Assembly: GCF_028622875.1 (NCBI RefSeq)
Contig: NZ_CP117709.1
Span: 5,397,001 to 5,461,000, forward strand
Reading direction: 5' to 3'
DNA length: 64,000 nucleotides
Source: Streptomyces sp. MMBL 11-1
GTDB taxonomy: Bacteria; Actinomycetota; Actinomycetes; Streptomycetales; Streptomycetaceae
Positions 9,418 through 16,830 of the stretch are shown here, piece by piece. The stretch's first letter is position 1, and each line of letters starts with the position of its first letter. The notes under the pieces were generated by a model, which did not search any database, was not told the origin of the DNA, and worked only from the letters and a program-made list of their open reading frames with translations. A program made the translations under genes and the position numbers.

Positions 9418-10242
9418 TCAGGCGTACGTGTAGAACTGCGTGTGGTCCAGCATGTCCTGCGGGGTGGTGTTGGGCCAGGGCGGCATGGTCTCGTTCAGGT
9501 CGATCACATCGACCGTCCCCCCGGCGGGGAGGTACTCGGCGCTCGTCGGGTGGAGCGCGTGCCAGTCGGCCCAGAGCTTGTCGACGAACGAGTGGTGCAG
9601 CCAGAACACCGGGTCGTTCGGGGAGACGCTCGTCTCCATGTGGCCCCAGACCCAGGTGTGCACCCGGTTGTGCATGCTCATGTACCCCGCGGTGCCCTCC
9701 AGGGTGGAGCGGAAGCCGGCCGAGCCGTCGCGGAAGGGCGGAGAATCGTAGGTGGGCATGGCGAGGGCCGCGTCGACCTCGGACCGGGGCGGGAGCGTGG
9801 GAACGCGGTAGGCGAGCCGGCGTGCGAGGAAGGGGCGGCTGTCGACCGAGACGCTGATCGTCCAGTTCCCGCCGGAATACGCGAAGGGGCCGTCCATCAC
9901 CTGATCGTCCAGGACGCGTCCGGTGCCCCCGAGGAAGTCCGGGGCCCAGAGCGAGGAGCCGACGGTGTTGTCGGCGGTCCAGTCCCAGTAGGGAATCGAG
10001 ACCGAGGCGTCGACCTTCTGCAGTTCGTTCTCGAAATCGATGAGGAACTTGCGGTGCCAGGGCAGGAACGACGGCCCGAAGTGGCCCACGTACACGCCGG
10101 AGTTCATGTCTATCGAGAACCGCGTGAGGTGGGTCTGCACGAATGTGTCGTACACCCCCGTGCGTTTGACCTCCAGTACCGCGTCGACAAAGGCCTTCTT
10201 CTCGGGGGCCGTGAGGTTCGCCTGGTTCTTCCGTACGGTCAT
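9418..10242 (-). CDS. melC2: tyrosinase
   Basis: 274 residues, the normal length for Streptomyces MelC2. It is a type-3 copper monophenol oxidase that turns tyrosine and DOPA into melanin precursors. Copper ligands are visible: site A in QTHLTR, VGHFGP and LPWHRKFL; site B in MHNRVHTWVWG and FWLHHSFVDKLW. Like other MelC2 proteins it has no signal peptide; it is exported by the Tat pathway bound to MelC1. ATG 10242 is 16 nt downstream of melC1, an obvious operon. It converges on the membrane-protein gene ending at 9410, with only 7 nt between them. Confidence 0.98.
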   Translation of the reverse strand: MTVRKNQANLTAPEKKAFVDAVLEVKRTGVYDTFVQTHLTRFSIDMNSGVYVGHFGPSFLPWHRKFLIDFENELQKVDASVSIPYWDWTADNTVGSSLWAPDFLGGTGRVLDDQVMDGPFAYSGGNWTISVSVDSRPFLARRLAYRVPTLPPRSEVDAALAMPTYDSPPFRDGSAGFRSTLEGTAGYMSMHNRVHTWVWGHMETSVSPNDPVFWLHHSFVDKLWADWHALHPTSAEYLPAGGTVDVIDLNETMPPWPNTTPQDMLDHTQFYTYA

Positions 10243-10258
10243 GGCTGCTGCTCCCGGG

Positions 10259-10678
10259 TCAGGCGGTGGGGTCGAACGGAACGATGACGGCGCCCTTGAG
10301 CGAGATGACCGCCGTGCGAGCGGCCTCCAGCGGGGTCGCGAAGCGCTCGTAGTGGTTGATCGTGCTGCTCCAGCCGCTCTTCCCGTGCTGCATGACGGGC
10401 AGTTCACGGCCGTCGATCAGCACGCGGTAGGCACCGTGTCCGGCGTGTCCACCGTGTCCGGCGTGCGCGTGGGCCTCGGTGGGCGTGCCCTGGATACGGC
10501 GGCCCTTGAAGACCTCATCGAAGGAACCGGGTGCTCCGGTCCCGCCGGGTGTGCGGTCGTTGCTCGTGGCCTCGGCCGCCACGGTCTCCGTGGACGCGGC
10601 GGCCATACCGACGAGCGCTCCGGTTGCGGCGACGCCGATGACGGCTCCGAGGGCCTGACGGCGAGTGGGTTTGGGCAT
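10259..10678 (-). CDS. melC1: tyrosinase cofactor / copper chaperone MelC1
   Basis: 139 residues. A Tat-type leader MPKPTRRQALGAVIGVAATGAL is followed by a His-rich segment (AHAHAGHGGHAGHG), then the MelC1 core (YRVLIDGRELPVMQ, STINHYERFATPLEAAR). MelC1 binds apo-tyrosinase, delivers copper and carries the complex out through the Tat system. The leader keeps an RR motif (TRRQALG). GGAGG lies about 9 nt upstream of the ATG at 10678. It is the first gene of the melC operon. Confidence 0.97.
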   Translation of the reverse strand: MPKPTRRQALGAVIGVAATGALVGMAAASTETVAAEATSNDRTPGGTGAPGSFDEVFKGRRIQGTPTEAHAHAGHGGHAGHGAYRVLIDGRELPVMQHGKSGWSSTINHYERFATPLEAARTAVISLKGAVIVPFDPTA

Positions 10679-10706
10679 GCCGGATGTACCTCCAGAACAT
10701 GAGGGA

Positions 10707-10737
10707 GGCGGCCCCCCGGGTGGTGTCCGGGGCCGCC
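10707..10737 (-). promoter_or_regulatory. stem-loop in the melC leader
   Basis: GGCGGCCCC and GGGGCCGCC pair perfectly around a 13-nt loop, 29 nt upstream of the melC1 start. In the transcript it would form a very stable hairpin in the 5' UTR. There is no T-run, so a leader structure is more likely than a terminator. Confidence 0.5.
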
Positions 10738-10918
10738 GTGATCATGTCTACACGGGGGTGACCGTCCGCATAAGCAGGGAAAAAGAGGTTGGCTCTCATA
10801 TGGACAGGTCTTCACGGACACAGGGGGGACAGAGAGTGTCCGCCGGCCTCCCGTGCCGCTTCGCGCCGGTGCTTGAGGCGTCGGAGGGCGCAGGTCTTGC
10901 CGCGTACGTGCCCTGCCA

Positions 10919-11071
10919 GTGAAGGATTTGCGATATCCGTCGCGCTGTCGCCCACCGGAACGATCATCTGCGCATGGCCGGAAGTACCTGAAGGTCGGCA
11001 CCATCACGGTCGACAGGCCGGTCGTCACCAACTGGCACACCGCCCCGGCCGACGCCGTTCCCTCTGCCTGA
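10919..11071 (+). other. possible remnant of a coding sequence
   Basis: A 50-codon frame from GTG 10919 to TGA 11069-11071. Its second half, KYLKVGTITVDRPVVTNWH, has a protein-like composition, but the first half does not and no ribosome site is visible. It may be the end of a decayed gene or pure chance; the family is not recognised. Confidence 0.2.
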
Positions 11072-11114
11072 GAGAACTGACGCGGGGCCGGGGCGGGCGG
11101 ACCGGTTCCGTTCC

Positions 11115-12095
11115 TCAGTACCCGTAGATCATCTTGTACGCGACCTCCGGCAGGAACTGCCCGGCCACGGAGCCGGCGCCGACTCCGCAGTCGCCGTCGG
11201 ACTCGCCGGGGGTCTTCAGCCACAGCAGCATCTCGGCCCCGCCGCCCGTCTGGCTGACCGCCCCCGTCCTGCGCCCGCCCGGGTTGCACCACGCGCCGTT
11301 GGAGCCGTTTCCGTTGCGGCTGGTGTCGATGACGTACGGCTTCGTATAGCCGTAGGACGCCGCCAGGGACCCGTTGACGGCGTTGCCGTACGCGGAGTTC
11401 TCGCCGGTGCCGTAGTAGTTCGAGACGTTCAGTGAGAAGCCGTGCGCCTGCCGGGCTCCCGCGCCGTCGAGGTGTTGCGCCATGGTGGCCGCGCCGATCC
11501 AGGCCGGGTTTCCGGCGTCCAGATAGGTCCAGGTGTTGGGGGCGTGGGCGGCGAACTGGGCGAGCGCGTCCTTGAGCATTCCGTTGCGCTCGTCGATCTG
11601 AGCCTGGTTCAGGCAGCTGAAGTCGCCCAGGGAGTCGGGCTCGATGACCACCAGGGCGGGCCGCGCGCCGATGGCCGAGGCGAACGCGGAGATCCAGGTG
11701 CGGTAGGCGCTCGGGGTGCCCGCGCCGCCGCCGGAGTGCCCGCCGCAGGCGTCGCGGCCGGGGATGTTGTACGCGATCAGGACGGGCAGCTTGTCGGCGG
11801 CGTCGGCGGCGCCCACGTAAGAGCCGACCGCAGCCCCGATGTCCCCGCTCCAGGAGCCGAACCAGCGGGCCATGGGGCGCGAGGAGATGTTGTCGCGGAT
11901 GGCGGCGGCCCGCCCGTCTCCGGGGTTCGCCGCGACCCAGGCGGCGGGCGTCGAGTGCGGGTCGGTGTAGAAGCCGTCGGTCATGCCGATCGGGTCGGCC
12001 GACGTGGTGGCCGCCGTGGCCTGCTGCCCGGTGCCGAGGGGAAGCAGCAGACAGGCGAACGCCGATACGGCGAGGGTGCGCAGGAGTCTTCTCAT
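11115..12095 (-). CDS. secreted glycoside hydrolase family 6 cellulase
   Basis: 326 residues: a signal peptide (MRRLLRTLAVSAFACLLLPLG...ATA, cleavage near 30) followed by a GH6 catalytic domain and no cellulose-binding module. Family marks include DGFYTDPHSTPAAW, LPVLIAYNIPGRDACG, VVIEPDSLGD with the catalytic Asp region, and LLWLKTPGESDGDC. GH6 enzymes invert beta-1,4-glucosidic bonds as endoglucanases or cellobiohydrolases; the compact single-domain form fits an endoglucanase. A perfect CebR operator lies 17 nt upstream of the ATG at 12095, so induction by cello-oligosaccharides is very likely. The cellobiose importer that normally shares this operator is not evident in this window. Confidence 0.95.
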   Translation of the reverse strand: MRRLLRTLAVSAFACLLLPLGTGQQATAATTSADPIGMTDGFYTDPHSTPAAWVAANPGDGRAAAIRDNISSRPMARWFGSWSGDIGAAVGSYVGAADAADKLPVLIAYNIPGRDACGGHSGGGAGTPSAYRTWISAFASAIGARPALVVIEPDSLGDFSCLNQAQIDERNGMLKDALAQFAAHAPNTWTYLDAGNPAWIGAATMAQHLDGAGARQAHGFSLNVSNYYGTGENSAYGNAVNGSLAASYGYTKPYVIDTSRNGNGSNGAWCNPGGRRTGAVSQTGGGAEMLLWLKTPGESDGDCGVGAGSVAGQFLPEVAYKMIYGY

Positions 12096-12111
12096 GCGTG
12101 CGGCCCTTCTG

Positions 12112-12125
12112 TGGGAGCGCTCCCA
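12112..12125. promoter_or_regulatory. CebR operator upstream of the GH6 cellulase
   Basis: TGGGAGCGCTCCCA is a perfect 14-bp palindrome identical to the published CebR/CelR box of Streptomyces and Thermobifida cellulase genes. It ends 17 bp before the start codon at 12095, so bound repressor would block initiation or early elongation. Confidence 0.9.
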
Positions 12126-12257
12126 ACCGACGACGGCCGCGCAGGTGATGGGGGGTGGGAGACGCGTGAATGGGGGGAAGGCGCGTGGGGCGGTGGGAAG
12201 TGCGTGCGGCGGGCCGGTGGGGCTTCGGTCCGCGACTGCCGTCGTCAGACGAGACGG

Positions 12258-12281
12258 TGACAGCGGGGCGCCCCGCTGTCA
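12258..12281. terminator. perfect 24-bp palindrome, probable terminator
   Basis: TGACAGCGGGGC is followed at once by its own reverse complement. It lies 57 bp past the 3' end of the minus-strand gene at 12338-13357 and upstream of the GH6 promoter region. There is no T-run, as is usual for Streptomyces terminators. A protein-binding palindrome is the alternative. Confidence 0.55.
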
Positions 12282-12337
12282 ATGAGCCCGGAGCAGCGGC
12301 TCCCCGGTGCGGGGCCTTCGGGGAACCGCGACCGTGT

Positions 12338-13357
12338 TCAGACGGCGGGCCGGTGGACGCGGGGGATTCCCAGGTCCGGCAGGTCGAGGTGGAAGCCGCG
12401 CCCGCGACCGGTCGTGGTTCCGTCGTAGGAGAGGTCGGCCAGGCCGACGCCCAGATGCCGGAGTTCCCCGACGAGCATGCGGGCGGCCGTGGCCGCGTGC
12501 GCGGGGTCGTCCATGGCGTCGGGGAAGCGGCGCTGCCAGACCGAGGGGGAGGACTTCCAGCCACTCCGCGCCAGCCGGTCGGGGTCGGCCGCGTCCGGTT
12601 GGTGCAGATAGCCGGTGGCTTCGATGACGAGACCCAGATCCTGACTCCAGCCCTGGACGAAGCGCTGGGGATCGTCGGCGGATCCCAGGTGCAGGATGAA
12701 CCTGCCGGGGAAGAACGGGGTGTCGTAGTCGAGGGAGCGCAGAGTCTCGGACAGGTGCTTCTCCACCTCGTCCCACGTGGTGCCGGTCGCCTGCGACGCG
12801 ACGGGCGCGCTCGGCGGACCGGCGGGGTCGGCGGCGCGCCAGCGGCCACGGGAATAGCCGCGTCCGGCGGCGTCGGCGTCCGCGTCGGGAGGCAGGAGTT
12901 CGAGGCTCACCTCGCCCTCGTCGTGCGAGTGCACGAGGAGGCAGGCGCCGGGGAGCCGCCACAGCATCCACGGGCCGGAGTCGCCTCCCCACATCGCGGG
13001 CGGGCCCAGCTCGTCCTCCATGACCCACCAGGCGGCGCGGACGAGACCGGCGGCGGAGGCTGTGTCGTCGGCGGGCAGGTCGACGACGCGTACGTTCAGT
13101 TTGCGCACCTGATCGGGGGCCGAGGCGTCGGAGATCACCGTGCCGTAGCCGCTCCGGGGCCCCTTCCGGGGAGCGAACCTGCGCCAGACCTGGCCCACGA
13201 TCTCCTTGGGCTCCCGGAGCTCCCAGCCCAGCTCCGAGGTGGCGTGCTCGAACTCCGACAGGCTCCACGAGCCGAAGCGGAGCGGGATGACCTCGCGCAC
13301 CAGCTCGCGGAAGGTGTCGTCGCCGAGCCAACTGCCCCGGGGGATCATGTTCTCCAT
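12338..13357 (-). CDS. hypothetical protein with TY-Chap-like C-terminal half
   Basis: 339 residues with no signal peptide or membrane segment. The C-terminal half (about 185-315) has the pattern of a TY-Chap domain: WDEVEKHLSETLRSLDYDT, RFVQGWSQDLGLVIEATGYL, a Trp-rich stretch GWKSSPSVWQRRFPDAM, and ARMLVGELRHLGVGLADLSY. TY-Chap domains are predicted tyrosine-kinase or secretion-associated chaperones in actinobacterial gene sets; that assignment is by pattern only. The N-terminal half (FGSWSLSEFEHATSELGW) resembles nothing I can name. It stands alone and is divergent from the thioesterase gene. Confidence 0.7.
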   Translation of the reverse strand: MENMIPRGSWLGDDTFRELVREVIPLRFGSWSLSEFEHATSELGWELREPKEIVGQVWRRFAPRKGPRSGYGTVISDASAPDQVRKLNVRVVDLPADDTASAAGLVRAAWWVMEDELGPPAMWGGDSGPWMLWRLPGACLLVHSHDEGEVSLELLPPDADADAAGRGYSRGRWRAADPAGPPSAPVASQATGTTWDEVEKHLSETLRSLDYDTPFFPGRFILHLGSADDPQRFVQGWSQDLGLVIEATGYLHQPDAADPDRLARSGWKSSPSVWQRRFPDAMDDPAHAATAARMLVGELRHLGVGLADLSYDGTTTGRGRGFHLDLPDLGIPRVHRPAV

Positions 13358-13463
13358 CCGGCAGACAGTAGTGGCCCGGTGCCGACGCGATTCCGGGGGC
13401 CCGATGTTGACGGACCGCTGCCCGGGAGGCGACGCTCACCGCACCAGGGATGAGAGGTGGGAC

Positions 13464-13913
13464 ATGGAGGCACACGCCTCGCAACTCGCGTTCGGCCGGC
13501 AGGTTCTGGATGCCCAGCCCTTCAGCGTCCTGCTGGGCGCGCGGCTGACGGCCTTCGGTGACGGAGCGGCCGTCCTGGAGCTGGACGTACGGGACGAACT
13601 GCGCCAGCAGAACGGCTTCGTCCACGGCGGCGTCCTGAGCTACGCGGCCGACAACGCCCTGACCTTCGCGGCGGGCGCGGCCGCCGGCCCGTCCGTCCTG
13701 ACCGCCGGTTTCACCATCGACTATCTGCGCCCGGCCCGGGGCGAGGTGCTGCGCGCGCGGGCCCAGGTGGTCCGCCCCGGCCGCACCCGGGTCGTCTGCC
13801 GCTGCGATCTGCTGATGGTGGACACCGCAGGGATGGAAACCCTCTGCGCGGTGGCCCAGGGCACGATCGCCGTCGCCTCCGGAAGGCCGCCGGAGCCGAC
13901 CGCGACCGGGTGA
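13464..13913 (+). CDS. PaaI-family hotdog thioesterase
   Basis: 149 residues. The family signature QNGFVHGGVLSYAADNA contains the HGG turn and the Asp seen in PaaI/YbgC-like acyl-CoA thioesterases. It is followed by FTIDYLRPARGEVLRARAQVV and a final strand typical of a single hotdog fold. It probably hydrolyses an aryl- or acyl-CoA thioester in the cytosol; the substrate is unknown. ATG 13464 has GAGAGGTGG at a good distance upstream. Confidence 0.88.
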   Translation: MEAHASQLAFGRQVLDAQPFSVLLGARLTAFGDGAAVLELDVRDELRQQNGFVHGGVLSYAADNALTFAAGAAAGPSVLTAGFTIDYLRPARGEVLRARAQVVRPGRTRVVCRCDLLMVDTAGMETLCAVAQGTIAVASGRPPEPTATG

Positions 13914-14071
13914 CCCCGGTGTGCGCGCCGCCGAACTGCCCCCACCACGTGCCGCCCCGCTCGCCCGGTACGGCCTTCGCCCGCTGTGCTCCCCGTCGCC
14001 CGCCCGGCACGGCGAAGACAAGAGCCCCGACCCCCGAGAGAGGGCCGGGGCCGGTTGAGGAGCCCGGCCGC

Positions 14072-14560
14072 CTACGCCCCGACGGGGCACGGAGTGTGCG
14101 GCTCAGCTCTGTTCGGTGAACAGGTCACGACCGCCAAGGACAAGTACGACGGCCGTGCGAGATAGATCCCCCACGACACGTCACCACCCCATGACAGTCG
14201 CTCCAACGCCCCGGCCACGCGCGTGGACAGGTGGTCCGGTTCCCGCTCCTGCCGGGAGTCGAACCGGGACGCGTACTCCCTCAACCTGTCGTCGAGCCAT
14301 GCCACCGCTCCCTGCGGTTCTTGCCACGTACCGCACACGAGAGCGGCAGGCTTCAGCAACCAATGCGCGGTCCGCACCGGCGGCACGCCGCCCGTACGGA
14401 ATTCTGCTGCGGCCTCGCGGTACCGCTGATGCAAACGGTGCCCGTCCTTGTCGTCCTCGCCCGTCGGCGGGGGCGGAGGATCGTCCGCAGGCGGACGCCT
14501 GTCGCCTTCCCGGTCGAAGACTTCCCGGGAACCGGTCCAGAGGTACCCATGGTGGTGCAA
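14072..14560 (-). CDS. hypothetical protein
   Basis: 162 residues if translation starts at TTG 14560, which has CAGGAG 8 nt upstream; the frame is open beyond it but enters a neighbouring gene. The N-terminus is charged and Pro-rich (DDPPPPPTGEDDKDG). The rest looks globular, with LHQRYREAAAEF, HWLLKPAALVCGTWQEP and AWLDDRLREYASRF. No family is recognised and there is no membrane segment. It starts 34 nt after the stop of the DUF397-like gene on the same strand, so it may be the last gene of the regulator cassette at 14.1-16.5 kb. Confidence 0.55.
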   Translation of the reverse strand: MHHHGYLWTGSREVFDREGDRRPPADDPPPPPTGEDDKDGHRLHQRYREAAAEFRTGGVPPVRTAHWLLKPAALVCGTWQEPQGAVAWLDDRLREYASRFDSRQEREPDHLSTRVAGALERLSWGGDVSWGIYLARPSYLSLAVVTCSPNRAEPHTPCPVGA

Positions 14561-14594
14561 CGGCGCTCCTGATCCAATGTGTTGACGGAGCGGC

Positions 14595-14825
14595 TCAGGC
14601 CAGACCGAACGCGGCAGGGGTGATGCCGGCCGCGTCCAGCTCGGCCGTGGTGAACCTGAGCGGGGTCGCGTCGGGGCGCTTGGAGTCGCCCAGGGCCCAC
14701 GCGTCATCGCCGATACGGGCGAGAGTGACGCAGGACTCGCCGTCCGGGTGAGTGTTGCCGCCGCACGCCTTCGTGAACCGGGCGCTGCTGATGTCGAGTG
14801 CGTACAGCTTCTTGCCGTCGATCAT
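14595..14825 (-). CDS. small DUF397-like protein
   Basis: 76 residues. The pattern ARFTKACGG, then SCVTLARIGDDAWALGDSKRPDATPLRFTTAELDA, is that of DUF397: a Cys-Val strand, a D-S-K turn, and a final F-T-T-x-E helix. BldB belongs to this family. Such proteins are usually encoded beside an HTH/DUF5753 regulator, and one lies 139 bp upstream on the same strand. AGGAAGG precedes the ATG at 14825. Confidence 0.75.
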   Translation of the reverse strand: MIDGKKLYALDISSARFTKACGGNTHPDGESCVTLARIGDDAWALGDSKRPDATPLRFTTAELDAAGITPAAFGLA

Positions 14826-14964
14826 GCGCGTACCTTCCTGATCGGTTGACCGGCCCGGGGTGGGGCCGACCGCCGCCTCGACAGGGAATCGGGGCGGCTT
14901 CCTCATGGAGCTCATCCCCTGAGGACGGAAGTCGTCACGGATTATGCGCGTGATGGACTAAAGA

Positions 14965-15801
14965 TCAGTTTCGGAATGACCAAGCCCACTGAATCAACAA
15001 CTCCTGTGCGGCGTCGCCTGTGACGGCCTGGCCTTCGTAGAACGCGAATCGGTCGAGGAGTGAGCGAACGTCCCTGGGGTCGCGGAATACCGCTGTGCCG
15101 AGGTCCGTCTCGATGGTGGCTAGGCGGTGGTCGTACACGGTGAACGTGGACAAAGGTGTACTGCTGTATCGGACCGACAATGGAAGCAGTGCAATGCTGA
15201 TATTGGCTTGGCGGGCGAGTGAGGATATGTGGTCGATCTGCATGGCCATGGCGTCCGGTGCGACCAGTGGGTACCGGACCGCCTGTTCCGTGAGGATGAA
15301 TGTGAATCTCTTGGAGCGGTCGAGTAGGACCGCTTGGCGTTCCAGCTTCATGCCCACGGCTCTTGCTTGTTGCGTCGGCGGAGCGTCAAGGATGCTTGCC
15401 CGGATGTACTCCGGGGTCGAAAGCAAGCCCGTCACCATGGACAGGAGGAAGAACCGAAAATCGGTGGTCGCGGCCTCAAGGCCGGCCAGCTCAAGTTGCT
15501 TCTTGTCCAACCCCTTACGATGCAGTGCCTTGCGGTCCTGCCACTCCGTCTGAGCAATACGCGCCATGGCCATTACTTCGGCGGCTACCGCTGGGGATGC
15601 GCAGAGCCCTTTGAGGATCTGCTCCACGTCCACGAGTGACGGGCGGACCTTGTTGCCCTCGATGCGGCTGACCTTGGACTGTGACATGTTGCAGCGTGCG
15701 GCAAGCCGGGCCCCTGAGAGCCCGGCTTGTCTACGCAGTTGCCTGAGCGTGGCAGCAAGCTCCAGGCCTGTCTGGTCGAGGGCGTCAGGTTCGATGGCCA
15801 C
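14965..15801 (-). CDS. XRE-type HTH regulator with DUF5753 (WhiJ-like)
   Basis: 278 residues. An XRE helix-turn-helix lies at about 15-70 (LRQLRRQAGLSGARLAARCNMSQSKVSRIEGNK), then a DUF5753 ligand or partner domain at about 100-275 (FLLSMVTGLLSTPEYIRA, ERQAVLLDRSKRFTFILTEQAVR, SIALLPLS). GTG 15801 is preceded by GAGGAG. The start overlaps the end of the DUF6879 gene by 17 nt, so the two are translationally coupled. WhiJ, the best-known relative, acts with DUF397 partners in developmental control; the target here is unknown. Confidence 0.93.
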   Translation of the reverse strand: MAIEPDALDQTGLELAATLRQLRRQAGLSGARLAARCNMSQSKVSRIEGNKVRPSLVDVEQILKGLCASPAVAAEVMAMARIAQTEWQDRKALHRKGLDKKQLELAGLEAATTDFRFFLLSMVTGLLSTPEYIRASILDAPPTQQARAVGMKLERQAVLLDRSKRFTFILTEQAVRYPLVAPDAMAMQIDHISSLARQANISIALLPLSVRYSSTPLSTFTVYDHRLATIETDLGTAVFRDPRDVRSLLDRFAFYEGQAVTGDAAQELLIQWAWSFRN

Positions 15802-16297
15802 CGTGGACGTACTCCTCGAACGGCACCGATTCGGCTACCGCGATCCGCTGGTATTCGAGGAACGGTGACACGTCCCCTTCGAAAAGCTGCCGGTTGAGCT
15901 GCGTTCCGTCCTTCTCGTAGTTCATGAGCACGACCGTGGAGCGGTCGAACATCCAGAAGTCGCTCAACGTGCTCGGGAGAGGGTTGGGGCGGTCGGTCAC
16001 GTCGAGGATGCGAATGTCTTCCCCGGCCGGGGCCTGATGCCGGTAGTACCGGTCGAACTCGAACTCCAGGTACTCGGACAGCGGACGGTGCACGATGCGC
16101 ACTCGCCCCACCGTTCGGGTGCGGACCATGTTTATCCAGTCATCCTCGTACGGCCCTGGGTAGCGGGCCCCTTGCTTGAACGCTTGGAACTCGTCCGTTT
16201 CCTGCGGGACGAGATACTGGGGCAGTGTCTCCAAGCGCCACGCTTCCGATCGGAAGTCACGGAACTTGGCTGCCCAGGCGTCACCAGCCAAGAGCAC
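15785..16297 (-). CDS. DUF6879 family protein
   Basis: 170 residues from GTG 16297, with GGAGG 7 nt upstream. Family features are FRDFRSEAWRLETLPQYLVPQE, a central basic stretch RTRTVGRVRIVHRPLSEYLEFEFDRYY, and DFWMFDRSTVVLMNYEKDG. No catalytic residues are known for the family. It overlaps the gene on each side by 17 nt (small protein before, HTH regulator after), so the three are one translational unit. A diverged copy of the same unit exists at 26041-27682 on the plus strand. Confidence 0.88.
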   Translation of the reverse strand: MLLAGDAWAAKFRDFRSEAWRLETLPQYLVPQETDEFQAFKQGARYPGPYEDDWINMVRTRTVGRVRIVHRPLSEYLEFEFDRYYRHQAPAGEDIRILDVTDRPNPLPSTLSDFWMFDRSTVVLMNYEKDGTQLNRQLFEGDVSPFLEYQRIAVAESVPFEEYVHGGHRT

Positions 16298-16493
16298 GGA
16301 TTGCCTCCCGTAGTACAGCCTCCGGGATCTCGACCAAGCCCTCACCGGACGGCGGGGTGAACGCGTTTGACAGGTCGCCCTGCACGACGAAGGAGCCGGA
16401 AGGGGTGCGGTAGACGTTGGGGCAGTCCCCTTGCCCGCAGGGGCCGCCGTTTCCGTTCTCGCCGGTCAGCCGCTGTAACTCTTCGCGAGCCAT
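16281..16493 (-). CDS. small hypothetical protein, first gene of a DUF6879/HTH module
   Basis: 70 residues from ATG 16493; an in-frame ATG at 16574 would add 27 residues, but the upstream part is low in coding character. It contains GPCGQGDCPNVYRTPSGSFVVQG and ends IPEAVLREAIRALGW. The two cysteines and the V-x-G-D strand recall small zinc- or strand-swapped peptides, without a clear match. The matching position in the 26-kb copy holds a 93-residue protein that shares the tail pattern IRLPAAMLDYL. Confidence 0.7.
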   Translation of the reverse strand: MAREELQRLTGENGNGGPCGQGDCPNVYRTPSGSFVVQGDLSNAFTPPSGEGLVEIPEAVLREAIRALGW

Positions 16494-16587
16494 ACTCGAA
16501 CCCCCAGGGGTGGCAGAGGGCGCGGGACCGCCCTGTTGACCATGAAGGTACGGGCGCGCTCCAAGGGCGTCCATGCGGGATCGCGAC

Positions 16588-16605
16588 TATGCGCGTTGTC
16601 GCATA
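16588..16605. promoter_or_regulatory. inverted repeat upstream of the 16.5-kb module
   Basis: TATGCG and CGCATA are separated by 6 bp, about 95 bp upstream of the first gene of the module. Position and symmetry suit an operator for the HTH regulator encoded in the module; this is inference. Confidence 0.35.
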
Positions 16606-16830
16606 AAGAGCCACCTCGGGCCCATGGGGCCGGCCGGAGAAGCGCAGCAGTGCGATCAGTGCTGGAGACGCGCCGGCGAAGCCGTCCGGCGACACGTGGC
16701 GCACTTCTGGCGGAACCGGCCGTCCTGCCGGGGACGGGCTGGTAGCCCCGGCAGGAAGGCACGGGCACGAGCCCGGGGCCGCCGGTCCGCCGGCCGACGG
16801 CCTCCCGGAGCTCGATGGGGCGGCCCGGCC

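Larger units (their letters stand above)
10679..11114. other. intergenic region upstream of melC1 and downstream of the GH6 gene
   Basis: 436 bp containing the melC leader. A perfect 9-bp inverted repeat (10707-10715 with 10729-10737) lies in it, and a TAGACA-like -10 for melC1 sits near 10742-10747. The rest looks non-coding apart from a short frame of about 50 codons on the plus strand (10919-11071) that may be a gene remnant. Confidence 0.5.

Noticed and set aside
12258-12281. -35 element (TTGACA) of the cellulase promoter inside the palindrome
   Set aside because: It is about 180 bp from the start codon with no suitable -10 at 17-18 bp; a terminator for the upstream gene is more likely.
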